Assembly (NCBI GenBank): GCA_002077045.2
Contig: KZ111153.1
Coordinates: forward strand, 624,860-688,859
From: Rachicladosporium sp. CCFEE 5018
Taxonomy: Eukaryota > Ascomycota > Dothideomycetes > Cladosporiales > Cladosporiaceae
Direction of reading: 5' to 3'
Length of the DNA: 64,000 bases
In this document: positions 11,512-23,212 of the stretch, in pieces
Position numbering within the stretch: the stretch's first letter is position 1
How the letters are laid out: each line of letters starts with the position of its first letter
Notes under the pieces: model-generated
What the model was told of the DNA's origin: nothing
Seen by the model: the letters and a program-made list of their open reading frames with translations, nothing else
Database searches by the model: none
Program-made: the position numbers and the translations under genes

Positions 11512-13002
11512 ATGTCTCCATCCAAGGTCTCCACGATCAAGTTTGACGAGTTCTACAACATCATCGACGGCGAGCAGCGCGGGTCCAAGAACCAGCACCA
11601 TGGTATCGACCCCACTACCGGCGAGGAGTCCTGGGGCGTGCCCATTGGCAATCAGCAAGACGTAGACGATGCCGTGGTCAGCGCGCAGAAGGCATTTGAG
11701 AAGTATCGCTACACGACGCTCGAGAAGCGCAAGGAGCTCCTGCAAAGATACGTCGATGCGTTCAACTCTCACTCTGAGGAGATGGTCGAGCTCTTGTGCA
11801 AGGAGACGGGAAAGCCCAAGCAATTCGCCCAGATGGAAGTCGGCGGCGTGGCTGCGTTCATTGGACATCACCTCAGTCTTGACATCCCGGAGGACAAGCT
11901 CGAGGATGACGAGAAAGTTATCACGACCCGCTACTTCCCGCTCGGTGTCGTTGGTGCCATCTGCCCATGGTGAGTAATCTCGTACCCATCACCTTCAGCT
12001 TTGATATTGATATACTACAGGAACTTCCCGCTCATCTTGTCCCTCGGCAAGATGGCTCCAGCTCTCCTCACTGGCAACACCATCATCATCAAGCCCTCCC
12101 CGTTCACTCCCTACACTACACTGAAAGCCATCGAGATCGCACAAGAGATCTACGAGCCTGGTGTAGTTCAAGTCATTGGCGGCGACGACAAGCTCGGCCC
12201 GCTTCTGACAGCCCACCCTGGCATTGCCAAGATCTCGTTCACTGGCTCCATCGCAACCGGCAAGAAGATCATGGCCGCCTGCGCCAACACGCTCAAGCGC
12301 GTGACCCTCGAGCTTGGCGGCAACGACGCCTCCATCATTCTTCCCGACGTAGACGTCAAGAAGATCGCTCCTGAAGTCGTCATGGGCGCCTTCCAGAACT
12401 CCGGCCAAGTCTGCGTCGCCACCAAGCGCATTTACATTCACAAGGATATCTACGACGAGTTCTTGCAGGAGATGGTGAACTTCACCAAGACAATCAAGAC
12501 TGGCGACAGCAACTCCGGCTCCCTTCTCGGTCCAGTGCAGAACAAGATGCAGTACGAGCGCGTCAAGGGCTTCTTCGAAGACACCAAGGCCAAGGGCTAC
12601 AAGATCGCTGTTGGTGCTGACACTGTTCCCTCCGGCAACGGCTTTTTCATCACCCCGACCATCATCGACAACCCACCCAACGACTCGCGTATCATCCAGG
12701 AGGAGCCGTTTGGCCCTATCGTCCCCACGCAGCCATGGGATGATGAGGAGGAGGTCATCCGCCGCGCGAACAACACCAACACTGGGCTTGGTGCTTGTGT
12801 CTGGGGTAAGGACGAGAAGCACGCTGAGGCTATTGCGAAGAGGCTTGAGGCTGGCAGCGTGTTTGTCAACTCTTTCGAGAAGCCTACACCCCAGGCTGTG
12901 TTTGGTGGACACAAGGAGAGCGGCATTGGTGGCGAGTGGGGCAAGGATGGCCTCAAGGCTTACTGCAATGCTCATGTCATTCACTTGTACAAGCAGAAAT
13001 AG
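11512..13002 (+). CDS. Aldehyde dehydrogenase (NAD(P)+-dependent, ALDH superfamily)
   Basis: Exons 11512-11969 and 12021-13002 with a 51-bp intron splitting a Trp codon (GTGAGT/CTACAG) give 1440 nt, 479 aa, a normal ALDH length. Visible motifs are the cofactor-binding PWNFPL across the splice junction and KPSPFTP. Also present are FTGS, the general-base signature LELGGNDA (Glu about 250) and the catalytic Cys in NSGQVCVATKR (about 284). EEPFGPI follows. The enzyme oxidises an aldehyde to its acid; the natural substrate is not evident. There is no targeting peptide, so it is probably cytosolic. The gene sits tail-to-tail with the AbaA-like gene, with only 173 bp between stops. Confidence 0.95.
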
Positions 13003-13175
13003 GTGGTGGTGTAGTAAAGAGGTAGTGGCGGCTGTATGTAACGACTGTACATGACACTTTCGCTGCAATACCTACTCCTATGCTCGGTCGTCTCAGCATC
13101 GCAACATCGATTTTGTTGGTTAGTTTTACGTAGTAAGACTACTTCTCCGTCTTCTCTTGTGATGCTGACAGGCCT

Positions 13176-15434
13176 TCACATCTGACTTGACACGCCGCTG
13201 ATGTCCTGCGTACCGTAAGCGACATCACCCAGTCCGTCGTCTCCACCTTTGTCAGCGCCAGCGCCTCCGTAAGCCTGACTGTCTTGCGTAGCCGCGGCGT
13301 ACATCTGCGGATCATAGACTCCGTAGCCAGCGTACCCTCCGCTATGTCCTGCGGAGTGCTCCGTGCATGCAACACTCGCACCATAGCCGGCGCCGGCGTA
13401 CGTTTCCTCCCAACTATGCGTCTGGGTCTGCGGCTGCGATTGACTGTACGCCAGCTCCGACTGCGACTGACTGTATGCTTCCAGCGCTGGATCTGCCACG
13501 AAGCTGTCTGCTCCGCCAACGCCACCCGCGACAGCGTCAAAGTTGAAAGTCGATGTGTCGAAACCCTCTAGTGCTGAAGCATCGAAGTTGAATTCCATCA
13601 TCCCGCCCAGGAAGTCGACGTCATTGTTGTTGTAAGACTGAGGCGCACCGCTGTCTGTGACCCCCACGATCCCGAGCCCGGAAGGCGTTGAAAGGTCGCT
13701 GAGATTGCTTGGCCAGGTCGCTGAGCTGAGCGTGGACGCCGAGTGCGACTCGTAGGGGAACGGCGATTGCAGTGTAGGCGGATGCGGTGGCATCGATGTT
13801 GTCGTGTTGAGCGCTGGTAACGGCCCGTTGAGATCATTGAAATCGAAGGTACTCTCCTCCATAGGTTCTGGCTTTGCCACTGGCATACCATATACGCTGC
13901 CGAGAGGCGGCATGATCAGTCTGCGCCAGCTTGCTCTGCCACACTCGCCAGCACTCAGCCGGAACGACCAGTGGATGGTCAGAATGCACTCCGGCTGCGC
14001 ACCCACAGGCACAACATAAACATCCTGCACCGCCGTAATCCCCTCCAAATACTCCGCTCCCCTCTCCTTCGCGTTCTTGAACCCCGACGACAGCGCCTTG
14101 ACCCAGAAATTACTCCCAAATTTCACCTGGCCTTCGCACATCCCGCCGCCGACATCGTGCCACTCGATGACCGGAGGCGGCAGAGCGTCGTCGTCGAAGC
14201 GAGTCTGCCCTTCGAAGAACTGCGATGCGGAGCGTACTTGCACAGCCCCTGACTGGTTGGCAGGGCGGAAACACTCACTCCTGCAGCGGAAGGAGATGCC
14301 GAGTTCCACACCCGTCATGCCGTTCATGGGTCGCATGGCCATAGCTAGGGACGCTTCGGCGGCGATGATGTGGTGCGTAGACTTGCGGTCCCAGTGCATC
14401 GAAGCCAACATAGGATATTCGCGCATTAGTGTCTCGGAGTCTCGAATATGGTAGGCAGGACCCATGGGCTGCGAGACTTGCTTCGTGTACGTGTGCAGGC
14501 GGTCTATGATTTCTGTCGCCGAGCCAGGAGGAGTGTGTTTACGCTGGACGAACATTTCGAACTCGACGGGGACGAAAGCGTCTTGCTCTGTATATGAATG
14601 CGGACCTTCGTTCGCTCTTCGACCGGAGGAGCGCGTGGGTCCTTGACGTGTGCCTAGACCAGCTGATGCGACGTGAGATTGGGAGCGTTGACGGCCGTCG
14701 GTATAGCTGGGTATGCGTGGACCTCGATCACCACGGCTGTCGATCTTGGACAGGTAGCGCATGATGAAGGGGTCGTTCTCGACGAAAGGTTTCAGGACTT
14801 GAATGTGGCTTGACACTTGCTTGCGAGTCCGACCGATACCGGTGCGTTCTTGTATGGCGTCCGCAATGAGCTCGTTGCGGCCGCGCAGCTTGGCCTTCCA
14901 GTCGTCCTTGCGGCGGCCCATTGGCTGCCATCTCACAAGTGCTGGAGGGTCAAATCAGTATCATGTTGACACAGTCTGTCTAGCATGTTGCTTGCCATAG
15001 AAGAATGCCCTCTCCAGCTCATCCGACCACTTCTGATCAGCCTTATTCTTCACATCCTTCGGCTGCTTCTGCCGATACTTCGAGTACTGATGCGAGTCCA
15101 GGAATCGCTTGTACAACAACTTGGCATCGTGCTCGATCTGGAATTTCTCCTGCAACGTAAGCCCATCATCGCTTCGATACTGACCATGCGGCTCAACAGG
15201 GAGCCGAATCGACCGGTTATGCTGAGGGTATGTTGGTGGTTGGGGGATAGCAGGGTATGCGTTCTCTAGCAGGTTGGCTTGTGGGAACTTGATGTCCAGT
15301 GGTGGTGCGTAGGTATATGGATTTGGTTGATGGTTGCTAGCGAGCTCCTGCAATACTCTTGTCGTCGAATTCGGCAGACTCCGGTCAGGCAGAGGCGGAG
15401 CATTCGAAGGCACTACACAGGCTGGCTGGATCAT
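13176..15434 (-). CDS. abaA: AbaA/Tec1-type TEA-domain transcription factor
   Basis: Exons 15434-14996 and 14941-13176 give 2205 nt, 734 aa. The TEA/ATTS DNA-binding domain spans about residues 131-200. It starts at QKWSDELERAFFYA and continues after the intron with RNELIADAIQERTG and RKQVSSHIQVLK, the DNA-recognition helix. The rest has a conserved central block and Gln/Ser/Tyr-rich C-terminal stretches typical of activators. The Aspergillus nidulans homologue directs phialide development downstream of BrlA and activates its own gene through CATTCY sites. Five such sites lie upstream here (see separate entry). The single intron has a GC donor (GCAAGC) instead of GT and falls inside the TEA domain. 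Splicing there restores the frame and the domain exactly. Confidence 0.92.
14942..14995 (-). other. GC-AG intron inside the TEA domain of abaA homologue
   Basis: The 54-bp intron reads GCAAGC at its 5' end and CTCCAG at its 3' end, with a branch-like CTGAT/TTGAC stretch before the acceptor. No GT donor in the neighbourhood joins the two halves of the TEA domain in frame. Confidence 0.8.
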
Positions 15435-16424
15435 TGTGAAGGCACGTAAGTGGGGAATGCTCTGATAAGAATGTGCGCTTTTGGAGAGAGGTCGCTCTCT
15501 GTGATTTGTCGATATTGAAGGAACGGAATATTAAGATACAGTATACTCGTAAGGAACGTAGGAGTTGGACGTAGGAATGACTGATAGGAGCAATACCCAT
15601 CGAAATGACAGGCCACAGTGTGTGGCAACAGAAACACAATATAGCAACCGCACTCTCACTCGAGGGCAACTCGGCAAAAGTGCTGACTTAGCCTTGTGCT
15701 CCCTCAGGTGCGCGAGCAGTGCAATCTCGGGCCAGGGCAGATGCCGATGGTTCATACATGCGGTACCTGACAGCGTACAGTAGTGGTGGGCTGCTCGAAG
15801 GGCCGATTGCGTCCGCCATGCATCATATTGAGGACGATACCTGGGAGCTTGCCAAATCCAGCTCAAAGTAGCCGCAAGGGAAGGCCGTGACGTTTGGTCT
15901 GACCTATCGCCGCGAGGGCAGCTCGCAAGCTTGGCATCGTGGCAATTTGCTCTTGAGACATCGCGTGGTCGCTGGAATGTCCCATCAGGTGTTGGAATGT
16001 CGACAGCGTTGACTGAACAACAATGGTATTGATCCATAACATCAGCGCTTACTCTAGTGGTCGGAAGTCATGCACAGCACTTCTCGTATGATAGATTTGC
16101 AAGTGTCATACACTTGTGCTGCGCTGCCATGTAGCAAAGGGTTGCTTATAAGCAAGGAGTGAAGTTGCTCGATCCCTGTCCAGAGCACGTGACACGTGCC
16201 TTGCAGCCTTGCAGGCGGCGGTCTGCATACTGCAGCCTTCACACTTCTAGGAGTATGAAGATCTCTCAAGTGTGAAAGCATGTGTTGGCGGCTGTCGAAA
16301 ATTTCAGCAGAGCAGCTTCGTGGCTGCGTTATCGCCAAGAGGCCGCCCTTCGGGGACCACGACAGGAGAAATTAGTGCTGCGCTTTGGCACCGCGATCGA
16401 TAGCAGCAGTCTTTGATTGTCAGA
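15435..16424. other. Upstream region of abaA homologue
   Basis: About 1 kb between the 5' end of abaA and the 3' end of MRD1. It carries the CATTCY cluster listed separately and one BrlA-like word (CAAGGGA, about 15875). A 168-codon minus-strand open frame (16037-15531) has no recognisable motif; I treat it as leader or chance. Confidence 0.5.
15454..15999 (-). promoter_or_regulatory. Cluster of five AbaA-type CATTCY sites
   Basis: On the minus (coding) strand CATTCC/CATTCT occurs at 15454-15459, 15468-15473, 15574-15579, 15974-15979 and 15994-15999. All five share one orientation and lie within 570 bp upstream of the start at 15434. CATTCY is the established AbaA/TEF-1 response element. The inferred role is autoregulation. 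Confidence 0.5.
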
Positions 16425-19119
16425 TCATCCCTCCTCATCCTCACCCTGTGTAGTAAATCGCTTCCTTCCTCCGCTCGTCAACTTCTGCAACGCAACCTTG
16501 TTGACCTGGCCTTCAACCCGTTTCTGCATTCTCTCAATCTCGGCTTCAGCATCATCAGGATCTTCCGTAGCAAAGTCAAGCACAAGCCTTCGTCCAAGTA
16601 GATGTGTGTCTTTGAGTGCCTCGATAGCATTCTCAGCATCCTTGGGCGTAGCGAACTCCGCGAACGCAAATCCACGCGCGCCATTGTCCATCTTCTTAGG
16701 CACACGGACGGAGCGCAGCTGGCCATATGCACCGAATAGCGCACGCACGTCCTTCTTGGTGGCTTCGAAAGGCAGGTTCTTGACGACGACTTTGGTGGAC
16801 TTGTTGTGCTCGCGCTTGGCCTTATCAGTGCGACGACGATCTTCGGCAGCATCGGCACCTTTGTGGCTTGCACGAAGTTGTAGCTTGTGGCCTTGTAATG
16901 CGTAGCCATCCATGGCCTGGAGAGCGGCTTGAGCATCGGCAGCAGTGCGGAACTCGAGAAAGCCGAAGCCCATGCTGAGGATCTTGCCAGGTTTCTTGGG
17001 ATCGGTGCGGGTCTTGACTTTGCCACTGAGAAAGCCCGAAAGTGGTTGGAAGAGTTCTGTGAGCTGTGTGTTTGTCGTATCGAAGTTGAGGTTGCGCACG
17101 AAGAGGGTAGCGGTGCCTGCGCCGTCAGCGACCACCATATCGGCGTCCGCCGTCTTAAGATCGTTGGTCGAAATCTTAGATATGCCGTTCTGAGCAACAT
17201 CATCTTTGCCTGTGAAAATGGCTTTGAAGAGATCCTTCGGTGCTTTCTCGAGGAAGAGTACAGAGCTCTTGATCTTGCGATATGCCAACGCACCGAAAGC
17301 AGTCCTGGCCTGCGCAGCGTTGACAAACTCCAGCACTGCCAATGTACCGCTGGGTGGCATGAGGAAGCGCTTGACCTCACCATGCTCCTCGAAGAGTCTT
17401 TTCAGCTCATCTTTCGAACAGTCGTAGGGTATGTTCTTCACTAGTATAGCGGTATCACCTCGTTGACTACGCTTGAAGGCATCCAAATCTACACCCTGTG
17501 ACTTGAAGTATGACTTCGTTTCCTGGATGATGTGAGTCTCCGCGTGCGCCTGCTTCACAGCAGCGTCGCTGCTTGTCGGGTCCAGCACTTCAGACTTGGC
17601 CAGGCCGAGCCGATCAGCTACGCTTGAGACGACGGCATCAGCGTTCATGTATAACGCGTTCCAATTGAAGGTTGATGATGCTGCTTCCCGCCTTCTCTTG
17701 ATCTGCTGCTGTTGTTTGAGTGGCAACTTTGAAACCTCGAAGTCATTCAGCTTAGATTCGCGTTTCGCTGCAGCTGGAAGGATGTGCATCAGCCGACCTT
17801 GAAAGGTCTGGCCATCTTTCGCTGCCAGCGCTGCATCAGCTGCGCTTGCGTCCTCGAATTGTAGATAGGCGAAGCCTTTCGCGGCTCCTGTCTTGTGGTC
17901 TAGTGGTACGTGTATCTACAGTGCAAGTCAGCTTTGCCGCCGAAGAAGCTTAGTCGAGAATGTAGGGAGAAAGAATTGCAGTGTCAGTCGAGAGAAGCAT
18001 CTACTAAAATACTCTCACTGGGTCACCTCATGTGCCGTAGCATCAGTTGTCCCTATCAGTGTTCATCTTGCAAATGAAAGTGGTGCTAGATTCTGGATGC
18101 ATCAACACACGTACCTCAATTATGTGTCCAAACTCCGCGAAGTAGTCCTGAAGGGCATCCTTTGTCACGTCATATGGGAGGTTTCGCACGAAGAGACGCA
18201 TGCTACTGCTAGCTTCGTCTTGCACACTAGCACCTGGGACTACATCGTCCGTTTGGAGTAGAGTACTTGCATCGTGGTCGGCTGGTGGTGTAAACTCCTC
18301 GGTCGCTTTACGGCCGCCTTTGGCCAGCTCGTCTGCGTCTTCATCCTCGTCATCATCTTGCCCAGACTTATTTTGCGGCTGAATCGCCCGGTCCTCTTCT
18401 TCCTCGTCATCCAGCAAACCCAGCAAGCGACTAGTACGAGAACGAGCCCAGTCATCGTCAGTGATGACGTTTCCAGGGGTGGCTTCTGCGACATCTTCGT
18501 CTCCCATGGCTTGTGCGTCAGGCTGTGGCCATTGGGACTCTTCGGACACTACCAAGGGGGCTTGAGGCGGGTCTGGTGGAGAGGGCGAATCGATCCTCGC
18601 TCGCTTTGCTCTCGTCGGCACTTTCTCGTACTCGTCATCGCTCGCAGCCGTTCCGTCAACCACCATTGTTTCCCCGTCGACACGCGGAGCGTTGAGCCCA
18701 GGTGCCTCGCCTTGATCCAAAGTCCGCTTCTTAGACTTTGGCTTCATGACTTCCAGAAATTCTTGCAGCTTGGCATCTTTCTCGTTCGAAGCTCCCCCCT
18801 CAGGTACTTGCTCGACCTGTCTCGTAGCTGGGTCCTTGCCATCTGCTGGGAGCACTGCAGTGGGAGCGCCAGCTTTAGCCTCAGCTACCGGCCTAGCAAC
18901 CTCAACACCAATGCGACTCATGCGCATGAACGTCTTGTTGAAGTACTTGACAGCCTTGACAGCATCTTCCGGAGTCCTGTAGCCCACATAGCCAATTCGG
19001 CGATTTGCGAAGAGGCGGGCATCGGTGATCTCACGCCCTTGCGATGAGAAGTGCTTCCTGAACTCGACATCAGTGAGCGAAGGCGGTAGCCCTTTGACGA
19101 AGATGCGTGAGGAGGCCAT
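16425..19119 (-). CDS. MRD1: MRD1, multiple-RRM protein for pre-rRNA processing
   Basis: Exons 19119-18115 and 17915-16425 with a 199-bp intron (GTACGT/CTGTAG) give 2496 nt, 831 aa. Five RRMs are visible. RRM1 is at the N-terminus (SRIFVKGLPPSLTDVEF). RRM2 (about 307-380) is split by the intron after GHIIE. RRM3 begins near 491 (AILVKNIPYDCSKDEL), RRM4 near 600 (TLFVRNLNFDTTN) and RRM5 near 708 (KVVVKNLPFEATKKDV). A long acidic, low-complexity linker separates RRM1 and RRM2. Mrd1 binds the nascent 35S pre-rRNA and U3 snoRNP and is needed for cleavages leading to 18S rRNA (yeast knowledge); it acts in the nucleolus. It is divergent from the LC8 gene, sharing 233 bp of promoter. The intron is longer than most in this window but the frame is exact. 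Confidence 0.94.
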
Positions 19120-19352
19120 TTCGGGTGTAGCGGAATGGAGTAAACAGTTCTGCGGTCATGATTTTAGTGATCTCGAAAAGTTCGGCCGTCGTCGCGCACG
19201 GTCCACTACTGTAACGCCTCAGATCACTTCAGCTTCACGCGCCGAAGTCAACAAATGTTGGTCCCCGCAAGCACCTATCGACTCTCGTTCAGTTCCAAGC
19301 CTGTCTCTATCATTTCAACACCGCGCCAAGTTCCTAGACGCGCAATAAGACC

Positions 19353-19925
19353 ATGGCGGATGTTAGCAAGGAGGATGTGAAGGAGAAGATGGAGGGTAGG
19401 GGCCTCAAACATTCTTGCCCTGATCAATGATCGATACTGACTCTCCTCCAGCGCAAGTCAAGTCTGTGGACATGGTACGACTGTTGAGACGATGCGTCGA
19501 CGCGATACGACACTAATGCCTGATTCAGAGCGAGGACATGCAACAAGAGGCTATTGATGTCGGTGAGTCTTGCACGACCGGGTCATGCTTCACTCACGCG
19601 CATTACTGACAGACACCAGCCCAAGAAGCAATGGAGAAGTTCACAATCGAGAAGGTACGCGTTCTGAATTGCCGTTGGCACCTCGCAATGGTTCTGACAA
19701 TTCATAGGAGATTGCCCACCACATCAAGAAGACAGTACGGTCTTTGCCCTCTGATCCCCCGTCCAAGCGCTCAGTACTGATCATGAGTAGTTCGACGAGC
19801 GGAAAGGCGCAACCTGGCACTGTATTGTCGGTCGGAATTTCGGCAGCTTCGTCACGCACGAGACGAAGCACTTCATCTACTTCTATCTGGGACACTGCGC
19901 GATCTTGCTGTTCAAGACGCAGTAG
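19353..19925 (+). CDS. Dynein light chain LC8 (DYNLL), six exons
   Basis: Six exons: 19353-19395, 19452-19474, 19529-19562, 19620-19654, 19708-19734 and 19791-19925. The five introns are 53-57 bp, all GT-AG. The total is 297 nt, 98 aa, against about 89-95 usual. The reconstruction contains DMSEDMQQEAIDVA, EIAHHIKK, and TWHCIVGRNFGSFVTHETKH then FIYFYLGHCAILLFK, the near-invariant LC8 fold. No exon is long enough to stand out as an open frame, so simple ORF searches miss the gene. LC8 is a dimeric hub that binds dynein intermediate chain and many other partners. In Aspergillus the homologue (nudG) is needed for nuclear migration. Confidence 0.96.
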
Positions 19926-20858
19926 TCCGCCAAAGCAGTCTTCCGGCACGCCGCTATACTAGTAATACCGAGCTCCATGCATGGAACGTTCGACCGCTAG
20001 AACCTCTCACGCCCTCCACGCAGCGATGCAAGCGATCAACTTCATATCTTTGTTTCAGTGCGCGACCACTCAGGCTATACACGGTAGGTCTGGGACGCCA
20101 TCGAGGGCTTTCGTATCGCAGGGTACGCTCTTGATTCCCGCAGAATTGGCACAAAAGACAAAAGCCTCTTCTTTGCATTCAGCGTAGTCTCTCACTCGTG
20201 ACTTGCGCCCCAGCGTCACCGAAACATGTAGAACGAAGAGCACGAGAGTGTGACAGGACACTGAGCATGCAATGTGTCCAACGGAGTGTAACTTATTGCT
20301 CTCCGCCAAAGAATCTCTATTGCGGGTGTTCACGAATTGCCCGCGGGGACGATGACTATTGATCGTCGAATTTGTCCATCTCTCGTTGACTGGCACGAGG
20401 ATCATTCAAGGAGCTTTACATGTGGGTACTTTGCTGCTTCGACCAAGCCTACCACCCAATGCATAATACAGCCAACGCATACTACAGAGCGGGAATCTTG
20501 GCGCCACGCTTTTCGGAAGGCGGTGGAATATTGTGCCGAACGGGAGTAACCTTGCGCCCAATGCCGACCGCTACTTCTTGTCAAGAAACACTGCATGGAA
20601 CCAATCCCTTCATCACACTCCTCCAACTCGACGACATTACCAGCACTGAACACCGCAATATCTTCCAATCAGTGCAGATTAACACATCCGTCAAGCTACA
20701 TGCTCGAATAACACAGGCTTGACACCAACTCCGGACATGATTCTACGCAACAGCTCCTTCAATCGACAGAAATCTCGCAAGAAGAAAAGCCGTATACGCG
20801 ACCCTTGAACACACAAGCTTCAGACTCATTCAAGCACCTCACCACTACTCCAAGCGTC
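19926..20858. other. Intergenic upstream of TRK
   Basis: About 930 bp between the LC8 stop and the TRK start. Short open frames only; no recognisable gene or RNA. Confidence 0.5.
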
Positions 20859-22886
20859 ATGGTGGTTCCCGGACTGCTGAAGCGGCCGCTGCGATATGCT
20901 CGTAGCTGGCTGCCACCACTCAACTTCATCACAATCCACTACCTCTACTTCTTAGCAACATGCACACTAGCCACATTGATCTTCTGGGGTTCCTCGACAC
21001 CAGCCAGGAGCGTCAGCTTCGTAGACTCGATCTTCCTTGTGACCTCAGCGATGACACTGGCTGGTCTGAATACTGTCAATCTGAGCACGCTCAATACCTT
21101 CCAGCAGTTCATGCTATTCTTCTTGATCATTATCGGATCGGCAATATTCGTCAGCGCTTTCATTGTGCACATACGTCGAAGCGCATTCGAGAAGAAGTTC
21201 AAAGTCGTCACTCGAGCGCGGAGGGATCGCAGTCGTGAGCGCAGAAGGAAATCCGAGAACCATCCAATCGGACCTGAGCAGCAGAGTCAAGCCACCGACC
21301 AGCTCAAAGATATTACCAGCGAGCCTTCTCGCGACTCGGATGTCTTTGATAAAAAGCCAATGCCTGTGACGCACCTCACTTTCGAAGAAGCGAGGCGCGA
21401 CGGCGAAGGATCTCGGATAGTTTCACACTCGAGAGCTCGGTCAGGCAGTAGCAGAAGAAGCTTCGTCACTTCACCGCAGCGCGGGCGGCGACCAAGCTTC
21501 ATGAGCTTTGAAGGAGTTGGAGTCCAGGCAAGTGGGCTCACCAGGAGCCCCACGATCGCCCGTCTTGAAGCGGGTGAAACCACGCCAGACCTGGGCATCG
21601 CTGTCGGCAAGGACGACGGGGCACCTGCTGCCCCGAATCGCAACAGTCAGTTCACTGGACTGTCTGCGACAGAGCGGGAGCGACTTGGCGGTCATGAGTA
21701 CCGAGCTATATGTCTGCTGTCATGGCTCGTGCCTGCCTACTTCATCCTATGGCAGCTGCTCGGTGCGCTTGGTTGCGCTGCCTGGGTCGCCATCAATCGG
21801 CCAGAGACCGCTCGCAGCAACGGACTGAATCCCTGGTGGGTCGGTGCATTCAATGCCATCTCTGCATTCAACAACTCTGGGATGAGCTTGCTCGATGCCA
21901 ACATGACAGCTTTTCAAACCAGCTACTACCTACTCATCACTATGAGTCTGCTGATCCTCGCGGGTAACACCTGCTACCCGGTCTTCCTCCGCTTGATCGT
22001 CTGGACCATGCTCAAGGCAGTCTCCCGATTCGAAGAAGATGCATGGCAAGAGCGAGCGGAGACTTTGCAATTCTTGTTGGACCACCCGCGACGTTGCTAC
22101 ACCAATTTATTCCCATCTCAGCATACCTGGTGGCTACTGCTGAGTGTAGTCACACTCAACGGCATCGACTGGGCTGGCTTCGAAATCCTAAACATCGGCA
22201 ATAGCAAGATCACCGATACTCTGCCTGTGAACGTCAGAGTGATCGATGGCCTCTTCCAGGCCTTTGCAGTGCGCTCCGGTGGCTTCTACGTGGTCGTCAT
22301 CCCGACAGTTCGCATCAGTCTGCAAGTACTGTACGTGATCATGATGTACATCTCCGTCTACCCAGTCGTCATTACCATGCGCAACTCGAACGTATACGAG
22401 GAGCGCTCGTTGGGTATATACGTTGAGAACGACCCCGAAGGCAGTCTACAAGAGCACGAGAAGCAGCAAATGATTACCAACCCCGGCCTCCTCCGCCGAG
22501 CCACCTCACGCCTCACCTCGAAGCCAGCACAGAGCAACGCCCTCTTCATCCGCCACCAGCTTCGCGCTCAACTAGCGCACGATCTCTGGATCATCGCCGT
22601 CGCGTTGTTCCTCATCATGATCATCGAGGGTCACAAGTTCGCTGAGAATCCGGCAGTCTGCAGTGTCTTCAACTTTCTCTTTGAGATTGTGAGTGGCTAT
22701 GGATGTGTTGGGATTAGCACTGGAGTACCATGGGATGCGTACAGCTTTTGCGGGAGCTGGCAGACGGGGAGTAAGTTAATTCTGTGTGTGGTGATGTTGA
22801 GAGGACGACATCGGGGGCTGCCGGTGGCCATTGATCGGGCTGTTTTGCTGCCCGGTGAAGGGCCTGAAGGTCTCCACGGCGAATAG
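20859..22886 (+). CDS. TRK1: TRK-family potassium transporter
   Basis: A single exon, 675 aa, starting at the first ATG (20859). TRK/HKT proteins have four membrane-pore-membrane repeats. The four pore loops are visible: TLAGLNTVNLSTL (loop A), FNNSGMSLL (B), AVRSGGFYVV (C) and GYGCVGISTGVPW (D), each with the filter Gly. Between repeats 1 and 2 lies the long hydrophilic loop typical of fungal TRKs (about residues 110-285), rich in Arg and Ser. The C-terminus carries the conserved VMLRGRHRGLPVAIDRAVLL signature. It is expected at the plasma membrane, importing K+ under electrical drive. It is shorter than yeast Trk1, mainly because the loop is shorter. No intron is needed. Confidence 0.95.
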   Translation: MVVPGLLKRPLRYARSWLPPLNFITIHYLYFLATCTLATLIFWGSSTPARSVSFVDSIFLVTSAMTLAGLNTVNLSTLNTFQQFMLFFLIIIGSAIFVSAFIVHIRRSAFEKKFKVVTRARRDRSRERRRKSENHPIGPEQQSQATDQLKDITSEPSRDSDVFDKKPMPVTHLTFEEARRDGEGSRIVSHSRARSGSSRRSFVTSPQRGRRPSFMSFEGVGVQASGLTRSPTIARLEAGETTPDLGIAVGKDDGAPAAPNRNSQFTGLSATERERLGGHEYRAICLLSWLVPAYFILWQLLGALGCAAWVAINRPETARSNGLNPWWVGAFNAISAFNNSGMSLLDANMTAFQTSYYLLITMSLLILAGNTCYPVFLRLIVWTMLKAVSRFEEDAWQERAETLQFLLDHPRRCYTNLFPSQHTWWLLLSVVTLNGIDWAGFEILNIGNSKITDTLPVNVRVIDGLFQAFAVRSGGFYVVVIPTVRISLQVLYVIMMYISVYPVVITMRNSNVYEERSLGIYVENDPEGSLQEHEKQQMITNPGLLRRATSRLTSKPAQSNALFIRHQLRAQLAHDLWIIAVALFLIMIIEGHKFAENPAVCSVFNFLFEIVSGYGCVGISTGVPWDAYSFCGSWQTGSKLILCVVMLRGRHRGLPVAIDRAVLLPGEGPEGLHGE

Positions 22887-23212
22887 GGGATTAGACCGAT
22901 GTCGTAAAACCATTTTGGGCGAAGGGCTTATTAAACGTGAAGCTAAAGAGCGTCCCTCTCGCACTCACGACTCACATGTAATCCAATTCAACGCAAAAGT
23001 CCGTCGTACGGTCGGCTAGCGTCGTGTAGCTGACATGGAAGCCTGCAGGGTCGCACAAGCAGGCGTGGCAGTGGTGTTACTGACTTGTGCCCGGGCATAT
23101 ATCCTTCTTCATTTCTCTTCTACATTTCGTACTCCCTTGAGATGGGGTTCTCACTCATCAGACGCTGTCTCCCGATCCACTCCTCAAGAGCCAGTCTTCT
23201 CGCTGAACAAAA
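22887..23212. other. Intergenic
   Basis: 326 bp between same-strand genes. It contains a TATA-like GCATATATCC near 23095, about 115 bp before the next start. Nothing else seen. Confidence 0.45.

Noticed and set aside
11995..13068. 357-codon minus-strand open frame opposite the aldehyde dehydrogenase
   Set aside because: Antisense shadow of a GC-biased conserved gene; no family motif of its own.
15531..16037. 168-codon frame in the abaA upstream region
   Set aside because: No recognisable domain; Cys/His/Arg-rich random-like composition. Could be a leader uORF but not supportable.
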